48,226 bases of DNA from Bacillota bacterium. GTDB taxonomy: Bacteria; Bacillota; Clostridia; Lachnospirales; Lachnospiraceae. The stretch lies in NCBI GenBank assembly GCA_023411215.1, contig JAEYOY010000086.1, positions 1-48,226 of the forward strand. Reading direction: 5' to 3'. The position numbers and the translations under genes were made by a program. The notes under the pieces are model-generated. The model had not been told where the DNA came from. It did not search any database and worked only from the letters and a program-made list of their open reading frames with translations. This document shows positions 24,485 to 34,152 of the stretch, in pieces; the stretch's first letter is position 1, and every line of letters begins with the position of its first letter.

Positions 24485-24812
24485 GTACAATTATCTAACC
24501 ATCGGTTATGATGTCTAACAGTATGGCTTATTATGAGTTGGTAAATAGTTATAATAGACCCCAACGATAGAACGAGTCATGATGAAAAATTCATAGCTGA
24601 TGGTTTTATTACATAGGAAACTACGTCCTATGTAATAAAAACCCTCCGGTTAAGTGAACAAAGTTCACTTTGGGATGATGCACCTCTGCGGACAAACGCA
24701 TGAATGCATTCGGTAGTTATTGCTTCGCAATTCGCTCAGGCGTGAAAGAGTCAGCAAGCTGACACTTTGTCCTAACTTATGCATAGTTAAATTAATTGAA
24801 AGGGAGACAGGC
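24485..24812 (+). other. Intergenic hairpin cluster including a long-stem terminator
   Basis: The perfect 15 bp stem at 24604-24618 / 24626-24640 is A/T-flanked (TTTTATT...AATAAAA) and should terminate the GH2 transcript. Further small hairpins follow: AAGTGAA/TTCACTT (24653-24671), ATTGC/GCAAT near 24720-24732 and GTCAGC/GCTGAC near 24751-24764. No gene lies in this stretch. The packing of several dyads in 160 bases is unusual. Confidence 0.55.
24604..24642 (+). terminator. Hairpin terminator after GH2 gene
   Basis: A 15 bp perfect stem has a 7-base loop AACTACG. The descending arm is A-rich rather than followed by a T tract, so efficiency is uncertain; on the opposite strand the outer arm would read as T-rich. 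Confidence 0.5.
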
Positions 24813-25691
24813 ATGAAATATCAATTATGTAATGAATACTTACAAGCAGAATTCGATACCTTGGGTGGTATGCTAACATCTTTAAGAATGGAAGGAATTG
24901 AATATTTATGGCAGGGTGATGAAAGATATTGGAAAGGGCAGTCTCCGGTTATGTTTCCGATTTGCGGAAGTATTCGCGACGAGGAAGCTATGATAGGTGA
25001 TCATAAAAAATGCCATCTGCCAAGACATGGATTTGCGCGTTTTGAAGAGTTTGAACCATCCATCAGGACAAATGACTCCATCTCCTTTTCCCTAAGCTCC
25101 AACGAAGAAACGTTAATAAAATATCCTTATCCATTTAAACTCACAATAACATATATTTTGCAGGAAAAGAAATTGAGTTTTCTCTACACCATAGAAACCA
25201 TGGGACATGAAACGATGCCATTTTTTGTCGGAGGTCACCCGGGTTTTCGCTGCCCGCTTAATCCTAAGGAAGAATTTTCGGATTACCAAATAGAGTTTGA
25301 ATATACGGAAAATGCAAATTGCCCGTACCCAGCTAAGGATCCCCTTCTTCTAGATAGCAATAATCGAAGAGAAATATTAAAGGAGGAGAAGGTATTACAG
25401 CTGCAGCATGATCTATTCCTTCAGGATGCACTTGTATTTGATGCTTTAAAATCGCGTAAGGTCGTATATAGTAATCCAAGGACCGGTAAGGGATTAAAAG
25501 TAGAATTTGATGATTTTCCTATTCTGGTCTTATGGTCAACAGCTAATCAAGGGCCGTTTATTGCGATTGAACCATGGCTTGGGACCTCAACCTGGACGGA
25601 CGAAGATAATGTATTTGAACATAAGCGTGGAGTTCAATATGTTGCTTCGGGAGAGAAGAAGAACTATCTATTTAGTATTACTGTTTTATGA
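24813..25691 (+). CDS. Aldose 1-epimerase family protein (LacX-like)
   Basis: 292 residues with the beta-sandwich pattern of galactose mutarotase relatives. GGMLTSLRMEGIEYLWQGD lies near the N terminus, HGFAR near residue 70, a GGHPGFRCPL loop with a catalytic-type His in the middle, and IAIEPWLGTSTW near residue 255 with the conserved Glu. It interconverts alpha and beta anomers and would serve the GH2 enzyme upstream. I choose ATG 24813 because AGGGAGA precedes it; the longer upstream frame (from 24720) runs through the hairpin cluster. Confidence 0.88.
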   Translation: MKYQLCNEYLQAEFDTLGGMLTSLRMEGIEYLWQGDERYWKGQSPVMFPICGSIRDEEAMIGDHKKCHLPRHGFARFEEFEPSIRTNDSISFSLSSNEETLIKYPYPFKLTITYILQEKKLSFLYTIETMGHETMPFFVGGHPGFRCPLNPKEEFSDYQIEFEYTENANCPYPAKDPLLLDSNNRREILKEEKVLQLQHDLFLQDALVFDALKSRKVVYSNPRTGKGLKVEFDDFPILVLWSTANQGPFIAIEPWLGTSTWTDEDNVFEHKRGVQYVASGEKKNYLFSITVL

Positions 25692-26015
25692 GTGAAGATA
25701 ATATAACTTTGGCATATACAAAGCAATATTCAATTTTTGAATAGAGCCTTAATCACTAGTATTCACAAGCTTTAGAGCTAAATAATACGTATACAAAATT
25801 TGATTTTCAAAACCAAAATGCATCAAATTTGATAATTAATAGGCGGGTGAGTTGGTCGCTTTCGTTGTATTTACTGCAAATATTCATCTAAAGGATGATT
25901 CAAATATTCATTATTGCTAAAAATATCAAATTTAATTAAAGTGATTAAAGCGAAGTGCACAGGTTTGCTAAGTATGTAGTGATAATTGAAATTACTTTAG
26001 AAAGGTTAATAGTAC
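25692..26015. promoter_or_regulatory. Intergenic region with repeated ATCAAATTT sites, upstream of ABC transporter operon
   Basis: A 9-base inverted repeat, AAATTTGAT at 25796-25804 and ATCAAATTT at 25822-25830, has a third copy ATCAAATTT at 25925-25933. No gene is present. The copies could be operators for the ABC operon at 26016, perhaps for the membrane AraC sensor encoded further down. In an AT-rich gap some chance matching is possible. Confidence 0.4.
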
Positions 26016-26966
26016 ATGAAAAAAGTAAATAGCAATGATTTGATCTTACCAAAGAAGGGAAACAGGACATTAAGCTTAATGAAGAAGAATTGGCTGCTGT
26101 ATGTGTTTTTGTTACCTGCAATTGTATACATGGTTATTTTCTGCTATAGCCCAATGTATGGTTTGCAGATTGCCTTTAAGAATTTCGTACCGAGTAAAGG
26201 AATTTTAGGAAGTGACTGGGTTGGACTTAAGTGGTTTATTACATTCTTTGAAGCACCAAGATTTTGGACTATATTAAAGAATACATTATTTATCAGTGTC
26301 TATTCCATCGTTTTTGATTTTCCGATTCCCATTATATTGGCTCTGATTATAAATAATGTTAAGAATTTAAAGTGGAAGAAATTCGCACAGACTATTACCT
26401 ACATGCCACACTTTATTTCTGTCGTGGTTCTGGTAGGAATGATGTCAGTGTTCTTTTCTCCCAGATCCGGCTTTATTAATACATTACTGGCTTATCTGGG
26501 CGGGTCCGGAGATACATATTTTATGGGTAATGCGAATTACTTTCCTCACATGTATGTATGGAGTGGAATCTGGCAAAGTACCGGATGGGGATCTGTCATT
26601 TATATAGCAGCATTGGCAGGAGTTGATCCTTCCCAGCATGAAGCCGCAATGATCGATGGTGCTAATAAGTTCAAGAGAATTCTGTATATTGATCTTCCTG
26701 CAATTCTTCCTACCATGGCGATCATGTTGATTATGAGATGCGGTTCTGTCATGAATATTGGGTATGAGAAAGTATATCTTATGCAGAACTCCTTAAATAT
26801 AACTTCTTCCGAAGTGATATCAACATATGTATATAAGTTGGGCTTGATGCAACAGCAGTTTAGCTATTCTTCGGCAATCGGGTTATTCAATAATATTGTT
26901 AACTTTATTCTTCTGATTATTGTTAATAAGGTTGTTGGCAAATTAAGCGGATCAAAGCTTTGGTAA
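26016..26966 (+). CDS. LplB-type sugar ABC transporter permease
   Basis: 316 residues with about six membrane segments (first at about 28-48, LYVFLLPAIVYMVIFCYSP). The permease loop EAAMIDGANKFKRILYIDLPAI contacts the ATPase. Length and order match LplB/YtcC-like permeases for oligosaccharides. It is the first gene of a three-gene transporter set. The ATPase is missing here, as usual for this group, which shares a MsmX-like ATPase encoded elsewhere. The start follows AAAGG about nine bases upstream. Confidence 0.93.
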   Translation: MKKVNSNDLILPKKGNRTLSLMKKNWLLYVFLLPAIVYMVIFCYSPMYGLQIAFKNFVPSKGILGSDWVGLKWFITFFEAPRFWTILKNTLFISVYSIVFDFPIPIILALIINNVKNLKWKKFAQTITYMPHFISVVVLVGMMSVFFSPRSGFINTLLAYLGGSGDTYFMGNANYFPHMYVWSGIWQSTGWGSVIYIAALAGVDPSQHEAAMIDGANKFKRILYIDLPAILPTMAIMLIMRCGSVMNIGYEKVYLMQNSLNITSSEVISTYVYKLGLMQQQFSYSSAIGLFNNIVNFILLIIVNKVVGKLSGSKLW

Positions 26967-26979
26967 AGGGGTGAATGGG

Positions 26980-27891
26980 ATGAATTTTGTTAAGAGGAAT
27001 AAAAAAAAGAAAGCCTGGGATGATATCCTGTTTACTGTAATTAGCAATATTATCTTGCTCTTTTTTGTAGTGATAGTAGCTTATCCCATCTATTTTGTGG
27101 TGATTGCTTCTGTGACGGATCCAATGTATGTTAATAACGGTTCCATTCTGCTATATCCGAAAGGATTTACACTGCTTGGTTATCAAAAGGTGCTTCAGAA
27201 CACCAAATTATGGACTGGTTATGCTAATACAATTCTCTATACTGTATGCGGTACTGCACTAGGTGTTATGTCAACCTTAATGGCCGGATATTCTCTCTCC
27301 AGGAAAGATCTCCCGGGGCGGGGGATTCTTATGAAGCTTTTTGTATTTACTATGTACTTTGGTGGTGGCATGATTCCATATTATTTGGTAGTAAAAGGAC
27401 TGGGATTGGTAGATTCCCGTATGGCAATGATCGTTCTGGGGAGTATTTCCGCTTACAATATAATTGTTGTTCGTTCCTTTATGGAATCCACGGTACCTGA
27501 TGAATTGATGGAAGCAGCAACCATTGATGGGTGCGGAAATGGTATTTTCTTTTTCAAGATTGTTATACCAATTTCCAAAGCAGTAATCGCGGTTATGGTT
27601 CTCTTCATTGCAGTAGGCTACTGGAACTCCTATTTTAACGCGATGATTTTCCTTACAGATAGTAGTAAATACCCGTTGCAGCTAGTGTTGCGCGAAATAC
27701 TGCTAACAGCTTCTGTTGCCAGTAATAATGCAGCTGTAATGGATCCGGAAGCAGCTCTTAAACTTGAGACTATGGTACAGGTAATTAAATATGGTGTAAT
27801 CGTTGTTTCGACAGCACCTATTATCTGCGTTTATCCTTTTGTTCAAAAGTATTTTGTAAAGGGGGTAATGATTGGTTCCATTAAAGGATAA
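26980..27891 (+). CDS. LplC/YtcP-type sugar ABC transporter permease
   Basis: 303 residues and six predicted membrane segments (first at about 18-40). The EAATIDGCGNGIFFFKIVIPIS loop is the ATPase contact. The C terminus ending in YFVKGVMIGSIKG is typical for the group. I choose ATG 26980 rather than GTG 26971, because AAAGGGG lies nine bases before the former. It starts 13 bases after the first permease gene. Confidence 0.93.
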   Translation: MNFVKRNKKKKAWDDILFTVISNIILLFFVVIVAYPIYFVVIASVTDPMYVNNGSILLYPKGFTLLGYQKVLQNTKLWTGYANTILYTVCGTALGVMSTLMAGYSLSRKDLPGRGILMKLFVFTMYFGGGMIPYYLVVKGLGLVDSRMAMIVLGSISAYNIIVVRSFMESTVPDELMEAATIDGCGNGIFFFKIVIPISKAVIAVMVLFIAVGYWNSYFNAMIFLTDSSKYPLQLVLREILLTASVASNNAAVMDPEAALKLETMVQVIKYGVIVVSTAPIICVYPFVQKYFVKGVMIGSIKG

Positions 27892-27972
27892 GAAAGGATA
27901 ACTACCATAACATAATATATTTTGCTGTGAGGCTAAGATGCCCGCACAGCTTAAAAATTAAGGAGGTAATTT

Positions 27973-29640
27973 ATGAAGAAAAAGATTTTATGTGTTATTA
28001 TGGCACTGGCCGTAATGACATCTGGTTTTGCCGGATGTGGCTCCAAAGACAATAAATCGGTAGACTCAGCTAAAGAACCCGCCACGACAGAAAGTGTATC
28101 TAAGGAAGAAAGCAGCGAGGCTGTTGCTGGCTCAGAAGATCAGGGAGTAGCGGTTGATGCTTATGCAGGCACTACATTAAAGGTTGCCGTGTTTACTCAC
28201 GCATTGGACAAGAGTGAAAATTATGGTGACAAGTTAGCATTTGTTAAGGCAGCAGAAGCCACCGGTATCAATATTGAATGGGTTCCGGTAGCGGATGGTA
28301 CACAAAAAGAGAGAATTAATATTATGCTATCATCAAATGATATGCCGGATATCATAATCGGTTTATTAAATCAGGAACAAATTGCACTTAATATGAATTC
28401 CTTCTATGATTTAGGTAAGGATAATTTATTGGAAACCTATGCACCTAATATCGTTGCTGACTATGAAACCATGGAAGGTGGAATGCAAGCTGTAACGTGG
28501 CCGGATGGATCTATCCGTTCCTTGATGACGGGTAGGCAGATCAGCTATAATAACAATGCGGATGGCATCATGGTAATTAACAAAGCATGGTTGGATCAGT
28601 TAGGGCTTGGACTTCCTAAAACTGCGGATGAGTTCTATAATGTCTTGAAAGCATTCCGTGACAACGATATGAATGGTAACGGAGATAAGACGGATGAAAT
28701 TCCCCTGGAATTCTCTGAAAGCAACTGGGCTGCTAATGTTATGAACCTTGCGAATCCGTGGGGTATTGCTGGGCAAGGTGCTGCTAACACAGAAGCTTTT
28801 AAAATGGTTAAGGATGGTAAGGTTGTACCTACAGCGAATACAAATGAATTTCGTGCTTTCCTAGAATACTATAATAAACTAGCAAATGAAGGGCTTGTTG
28901 ATGTCGAAGGCTTCTCTCAGACGAATGAACAGTATTATGCGAAGCTGAAGGAAGGTGTGGTAGGGTGCTACATTGCATGGTCTCCTTATTCTAATTTCTC
29001 TCCTGAGATTGCAGCTAACTATGTGGTATTACCACCTTTTACCGCTATTGATGGTGTGAACCCGGTTAAGACAGGTGATAGAACACGCTTGTTTGCAGAC
29101 AGATGTGGCTTTGCTATTTCTTCCAACTGTGAAAATGTAGAAGCTGCTCTGACTTGGTGGAACTACCTGTCCAGCTCGACCGAGATGAAATATACAGCTC
29201 GTTTTGGAGAAAAGGGAGGGGCTTGGGATATCGTTGATGGTAAGGTTGTACCTCTTACACCTACTGGATTAACAGATGATTTTACAGAAACAAATTATCA
29301 GTATACATACGGAACTGTTGACCGTGGACCTTTTATTCGCGCAGATGAGGAAATGGTAGTAGCTGAGAATCCTACGGAAGCAACCTATATACGTCAGTGC
29401 ATGGTAGATCAGGTATTTGATATGCTTGCGACAGAGAAAATCTTGCCGAAATTTACTGATCCTGAAAAGATTAATGAGCGTAGCTTTATTGAAGTTGAAC
29501 TATTTGAGTTGATTAATAACTTCATTGCTACCAGTATTGTAAATGGAGTTACAGATGAGTCCTGGAATAATTATTTGAAACAGCTTGATGGTACCAGGTA
29601 TGGTGAGTGGATTAATTGGTGGCAAGAATACATGAATTAA
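27973..29640 (+). CDS. Extracellular solute-binding lipoprotein (LplA-like)
   Basis: 555 residues. A lipoprotein signal peptide has the lipobox ending GFAGC at Cys22, followed by a Ser/Glu-rich linker (about 25-55). The remainder is the large family 1 solute-binding fold, which is typical of LplA-like proteins of over 500 residues. The EF-hand-like loop DNDMNGNGDKTDEI near residue 235 should bind calcium, as in relatives. It captures oligosaccharides for the two permeases. A very strong RBS, AAGGAGGT, fits high expression; the following terminator closes the operon. Confidence 0.94.
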   Translation: MKKKILCVIMALAVMTSGFAGCGSKDNKSVDSAKEPATTESVSKEESSEAVAGSEDQGVAVDAYAGTTLKVAVFTHALDKSENYGDKLAFVKAAEATGINIEWVPVADGTQKERINIMLSSNDMPDIIIGLLNQEQIALNMNSFYDLGKDNLLETYAPNIVADYETMEGGMQAVTWPDGSIRSLMTGRQISYNNNADGIMVINKAWLDQLGLGLPKTADEFYNVLKAFRDNDMNGNGDKTDEIPLEFSESNWAANVMNLANPWGIAGQGAANTEAFKMVKDGKVVPTANTNEFRAFLEYYNKLANEGLVDVEGFSQTNEQYYAKLKEGVVGCYIAWSPYSNFSPEIAANYVVLPPFTAIDGVNPVKTGDRTRLFADRCGFAISSNCENVEAALTWWNYLSSSTEMKYTARFGEKGGAWDIVDGKVVPLTPTGLTDDFTETNYQYTYGTVDRGPFIRADEEMVVAENPTEATYIRQCMVDQVFDMLATEKILPKFTDPEKINERSFIEVELFELINNFIATSIVNGVTDESWNNYLKQLDGTRYGEWINWWQEYMN

Positions 29641-29704
29641 GAATATAATGCTTACAGCAGTGTGACTTTACTTAATGTATCATTGTTTTAGTGCTGCGTT
29701 TCGA

Positions 29705-29777
29705 GCAAAAGCAAAGTGGCTGGTAAAATCAGAGTGAAATAACTCTGATTCTGCCAGTCAAGGCTTTTGCCTTTTTC
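29705..29777 (+). terminator. Long nested terminator after transporter operon
   Basis: The outer stem GCAAAAGC (29705-29712) pairs with GCTTTTGC (29763-29770), the middle GCTGG with CCAGT-type bases, and the inner AATCAGAGT with ACTCTGATT. CTTTTTC follows. It is a strong plus-strand terminator. Confidence 0.85.
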
Positions 29778-29868
29778 TATATCAATTATTTTCAGGAATT
29801 AAAAACCGATGGGAAGAATTTCGACAGCATGATAAATGCATGATTATTTTGAATTGAGGTTGCGTAAT

Positions 29869-30675
29869 ATGAGATTTGTATATCCAAAGGGACTCAGGAA
29901 GGCATTGACCTTCAGCTATGATGATGGACAGATTTATGACAAGAGATTGGTTTCGATTTTTAATCAATATGGTTTGAAAGGTACCTTCCATTTAAATTCC
30001 GGCAGACTAGGTTTTCACGGGGAAAATGACTACTGTATCGATTCGGAAGAGGTGGCGGAGGTATATATAGGACACGAGGTGGCCTGTCATGGTGTTCACC
30101 ATCGCAATCCGCCTACTATCACAATCCAGCAGATGGTAGCAGAGGTAGAAGAGGACAGGAAAGCACTGGAGAAGCTGACAGGATATCTGGTACAGGGGAT
30201 GTCATATGCGTATGGCAAGTATTCGGAGGATGTCAAGCAGGTTGTTAGGATGCTGGGAATCAAGTACTCTCGTACTGGGAAGAGTACACAGGAATTCTTT
30301 CCGCCGGTGGATTTTCTGGAGTGGCATCCAACCTGTCACCATAATGGCTTGATGGAGATGGGCAAACAATTTTTGGATGTTCCGGAATATTATGAGTTGC
30401 CACTTATGAATGTGTTTGGGCACAGTTTTGAGTTTGGGCGACCTGATAATTGGCATCTAATAGAGGATTTCTCAGAAAGGATGTCCGGTAAGGAGGATAT
30501 CTGGTATGCTACCAATATCGAAATATGTAATTATATTCTGGCCGTGCGGGCACAGGAATTCTCCGCAGATGGAATGACCATACATAATCCCACTGCTACT
30601 ACGGTCTGGGTCAACACGAAGGATGGGCTTGTGGAGGTTAGTCCTGGAGCAGTAAGGCATATTGGAGAGAGATAG
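29869..30675 (+). CDS. Polysaccharide deacetylase family protein (CE4-like)
   Basis: 268 residues. The NodB-like fold begins with ALTFSYDDGQ (catalytic Asp pair). The metal motif HGVHHRNP supplies two His, and KGTFHLN is the usual strand after it. A small beta domain ends the protein. It should remove acetyl groups from a sugar polymer or oligomer. It has no signal peptide, so it acts inside the cell or on imported products. I choose ATG 29869 with GAGG nine bases upstream, since the upstream frame overlaps the previous gene's spacer. Confidence 0.85.
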   Translation: MRFVYPKGLRKALTFSYDDGQIYDKRLVSIFNQYGLKGTFHLNSGRLGFHGENDYCIDSEEVAEVYIGHEVACHGVHHRNPPTITIQQMVAEVEEDRKALEKLTGYLVQGMSYAYGKYSEDVKQVVRMLGIKYSRTGKSTQEFFPPVDFLEWHPTCHHNGLMEMGKQFLDVPEYYELPLMNVFGHSFEFGRPDNWHLIEDFSERMSGKEDIWYATNIEICNYILAVRAQEFSADGMTIHNPTATTVWVNTKDGLVEVSPGAVRHIGER

Positions 30676-30835
30676 TTTCAGAATTTATAATACACTAAGC
30701 TACCAAAGAGATAGGGATACAGGAAAAATCCGTATCATATGGGTTTCAAATACCTCTTTTATCAGATATAATATGTTATGCGTTGCGTAAAAAGTAAATT
30801 AGTTATTTTTGTGGAAGTTGGGGTGTAGGAAATTT

Positions 30836-33076
30836 ATGAAAAGAAAAAAGCTGGAGATTGTGAAAAGCAGCACCTATAGACGTTTCTTTTTTAGCTATGT
30901 ATGGGTCTTGATCATACCGATCATGGCATTTACACTAATATATACGCAGTATTATGAAAAAATGTACAAGAAAAAAATACTGGAACAATCAGAGAAGGCA
31001 TTGGAGTTGTCAATGCAAGAATTACAGAGTCGAATAGTGGAACTCAATACTATAAGCATTCAGAATTCGCTTTTGGCTATTGCTAAGGGATATAATTTAA
31101 AAAGAGATGTTATGAATATTCAGATAAAGAATCTCCTGGCATCACAGACGATAACCCATTCCTTTATTGAAAGCATTGATTATTATAATGAGGTAGTCCC
31201 CAATCGTGTTTATACACAGCAAGGAACCTATGCTCCTAAGTATTATAGACAATATATCAAGCAGGATGGAAGCTTATGTTTTCTTCCGCAATATTTGTCG
31301 GAACTGGAATCAAGCGGTTGGATTAGCTCTAGGAATATTGTCTGGGACTCATACGCAACGGAGTCCTACCTTCAATATGTAGTTAAAATTGGAGGCTCAG
31401 ATAAATCCTATTGGATTTTTACGATTTCCAATGATGGGTTGAGGAAGCTGTTAGATACGGAAGAAGCTGTGACCATATTATATAATAATAAGGGAGATCA
31501 ACTGTATCCTTTTGAAGAGGTATCTTTAGAGAGAAAGGAGCAGGTTGAAGTCATGGAATTAAGCCATAGTGGAAGTAATATAGGCAATGGTTCTATCCAA
31601 TTGTATTCCTCTATGAGTAATGAAAGTCTAAAGCTTGTTCGAATGATTCGTAGTGATTACCTATTCCTGGAATCAAATCAGTTTAGAGCAATCTTTTTAC
31701 TAGTTGTTATGCTATTGTTGATCCTGGGAGGAATTTTGGTTGCAACCTTATCCTTCTATAATAACAGGCCGATTAATGAGCTGGAGATTTTCTGCGAAAA
31801 TAAATTTGGAGATATTCCTAAGGATATCAAGGGTTTGGATGTATTTCGTTTTACACTGGATAAAATGGAAGAAAAGGTTATTCTGCTGGAGCAGAACCAA
31901 AAAGTTGAACGCCTTCTTCTGCAGATGATATACGGCAAGAACTGTAACACGAATTACTTTAAGGAAAGGATGATTAATTCGGGGTTATTTATCAATGCGG
32001 AACGCTATCGGGTAATTTATGTATACCCAAATGACGATGCCATAAGCTTCAATCTCCCGGTATACTTTGAAATGCTTTTGGATAATGAATATGAATTACA
32101 TATATTGGAATATGCTAAGCAGAATGTTATTATTGGAATAATAGGAATGAACGAGGCAAATGAACAACAATTAAAAGGCCGGTTAAATGCAATAACAGCA
32201 AAAATTAGCGAAATAAACTCCGAGGGAATTAATATTTGTGTTGGAGGAAGCTGTGACAGGGTAGAAGATATACATTGGTCCTACATGCAGGCATTAATGG
32301 TCAGCCATAAGATTAAAAAGCAGGAGAATGGCAGTGTTAATTATTTTGAAGAGAATGCTAATATGAAAATACGTTTTATGTATCCGAAGCTGGAATTGGA
32401 TTCTCTTTATGATGCGCTGATTGTCGCAAATTTTAAAAAAGCAAGCCTTATAACCGATGTACTAGTTGATACAATCCGAGAACAAAGCTATAATCGCTTT
32501 GTTTGTACAGCCCTATGCTATGATGTCATAAATGCATATTATAGAGCACAGACTGAGTTGGAATTTCAAAATAAGGACAGTGAACCTAAAATTGATTCTA
32601 AACTTATCAATGGAATCACAGATATTGAGGAAATGATTACCATCATACTTCAAGTTAGAGATAAGTCCAGAGCATATATGGAAAAAGGCTCGCAGGAGGT
32701 ACAACCGAAGGATATTGCTACAAAAGTGATCGCATTTATCGATCAAAATAGTAAAGATCGGAATTTGAGTGTCAGTATGGTCGCTGATACATTCCAAATG
32801 TCGATATCAAATCTGAGCCATCAGTTCAAAGCTCTCACAAATATGAATATATCTGACTATATAACAGATAAGAAATTTATTTATGTGAAGGAATTACTGT
32901 TGGACACAGATTACAGTGTACAAAAAGTTTCTGATTTGATGGGCTATAATCAGACAACAAGCTTTATTAGAAAATTCAAGCAATATTACGGAATGACTCC
33001 AAGTGAGTTTCGTGTATTTTATCAGAAGGAACAACCTGGAACGATGAATAACCTAGAACAAAAAGTGGTAGATTAA
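30836..33076 (+). CDS. Membrane-bound AraC-family sensor-regulator
   Basis: 746 residues. TM1 is at about 18-40 and a long extracytoplasmic sensor domain at about 41-285. TM2 is at about 285-308 (FLLVVMLLLILGGILVATLSF). A cytoplasmic linker follows, then a C-terminal AraC double HTH (about 640-735) ending YYGMTPSEFRVFY. Regulators of this build control nearby LplABC-type transporters by sensing an external glycan. The gene lies just after the transporter and before GH43, so it probably governs both. I choose ATG 30836 because of TAGGA just upstream; the first ATG (30809) has no RBS. Confidence 0.9.
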   Translation: MKRKKLEIVKSSTYRRFFFSYVWVLIIPIMAFTLIYTQYYEKMYKKKILEQSEKALELSMQELQSRIVELNTISIQNSLLAIAKGYNLKRDVMNIQIKNLLASQTITHSFIESIDYYNEVVPNRVYTQQGTYAPKYYRQYIKQDGSLCFLPQYLSELESSGWISSRNIVWDSYATESYLQYVVKIGGSDKSYWIFTISNDGLRKLLDTEEAVTILYNNKGDQLYPFEEVSLERKEQVEVMELSHSGSNIGNGSIQLYSSMSNESLKLVRMIRSDYLFLESNQFRAIFLLVVMLLLILGGILVATLSFYNNRPINELEIFCENKFGDIPKDIKGLDVFRFTLDKMEEKVILLEQNQKVERLLLQMIYGKNCNTNYFKERMINSGLFINAERYRVIYVYPNDDAISFNLPVYFEMLLDNEYELHILEYAKQNVIIGIIGMNEANEQQLKGRLNAITAKISEINSEGINICVGGSCDRVEDIHWSYMQALMVSHKIKKQENGSVNYFEENANMKIRFMYPKLELDSLYDALIVANFKKASLITDVLVDTIREQSYNRFVCTALCYDVINAYYRAQTELEFQNKDSEPKIDSKLINGITDIEEMITIILQVRDKSRAYMEKGSQEVQPKDIATKVIAFIDQNSKDRNLSVSMVADTFQMSISNLSHQFKALTNMNISDYITDKKFIYVKELLLDTDYSVQKVSDLMGYNQTTSFIRKFKQYYGMTPSEFRVFYQKEQPGTMNNLEQKVVD

Positions 33077-33140
33077 TGATCAATTAACTTAATATATTTG
33101 TTCAATTAGTGTAATAAATTGTATTCAGAGGAGAAGATTT

Positions 33141-34037
33141 ATGAATAATGGAATATGCTGGTCGGATGAAGCGGGAGAATATATCCAGGCTCACGGTGGA
33201 TCAATGCTTTATTATAACAACCAATGGTTTTGGTATGGAGAAAATAAAAATACAGAGACTGTTAATCGAAGAGTGAAGTTTATTGGCATTTCCTGTTATT
33301 CCAGCCATGATATGAAAAGCTGGAAGTATGAGGGGCTGGTATTAAATGCCTCCTCTAATATCAATGATGATCTGTATGAAAATTGTATTGCAGAACGCCC
33401 GAAGGTTTTGTATAACAGGCTGACCAATAAATTTGTAATGTGGTTTCATTTGGATAACAGAGAGTATACATTGGCAAGTGTTGGGGTAGCAATTAGTGAT
33501 AGTGCTATGGGACCGTTTGAATATCTGGGAAGACAGAGACCGTTAGGGAGAGACAGCAGGGATATGACGGTTTTTCAGGATACGGATGGAAATGCTTATC
33601 TAATACATAGCTCTGATTGGAACAGTACTTTGATGATTGACCGATTAAATAGTGAATATACGGGTCTAACAGGAGAAACTGTGAGTATTTGTGTCGATCA
33701 GTATCGAGAAGCACCGGTAGTTATGAAGCAGGATAATAAATATTATATGGTTACCTCTGGTTGCACCGGATGGCTACCTAATTCCATGCTGTATGCTGTA
33801 TCGGATAATATGATGGGACGCTGGAAGCTTATAGATAATCCTTGCATGGGTAAGGATTATAGAAAAACATTTGGCGGACAAAGTGCCTTTGCTTTTAGCA
33901 CGAATGGTCAATGGATACTGGCGTTGGATCACTGGGATCCACAGAATTTAAGAATTTCGGGATATAGTTTCTTACCAGTTGAGCTGGATAAGGATTATAT
34001 GAGTATTGCGTGGCGGGATGAGTTTCATGGGCTGTAA
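33141..34037 (+). CDS. GH43-family hydrolase, close to exo-beta-1,3-galactanase (GH43_24-like)
   Basis: 298 residues, five-bladed beta-propeller size. The signature stretches fit the subfamily of exo-beta-1,3-galactanases: QAHGGSMLYYNNQWFWYGENK at the N terminus, ERPKVLYN near residue 90, DMTVFQD near residue 145, REAPVV near residue 195 and TSGCTGW near residue 212. In that subfamily the usual GH43 catalytic base is not conserved. Candidates here are the Glu in ERPK and the Glu in REAP. No signal peptide, so the substrate is imported. RBS AGAGGAG. Arabinogalactan-like side chains would suit the GH2 and GH20 neighbours, but that is inference. Confidence 0.85.
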   Translation: MNNGICWSDEAGEYIQAHGGSMLYYNNQWFWYGENKNTETVNRRVKFIGISCYSSHDMKSWKYEGLVLNASSNINDDLYENCIAERPKVLYNRLTNKFVMWFHLDNREYTLASVGVAISDSAMGPFEYLGRQRPLGRDSRDMTVFQDTDGNAYLIHSSDWNSTLMIDRLNSEYTGLTGETVSICVDQYREAPVVMKQDNKYYMVTSGCTGWLPNSMLYAVSDNMMGRWKLIDNPCMGKDYRKTFGGQSAFAFSTNGQWILALDHWDPQNLRISGYSFLPVELDKDYMSIAWRDEFHGL

Positions 34038-34152
34038 TTAATTCATTATATTAAGAGCCATTACTACAATGCAGAAATGCTGGTGTGGCATCCGAATTTG
34101 TGCAGAGTATAAAATCTTAATTAGATTATCTGAAAATCTAGGAGGAATGTAG

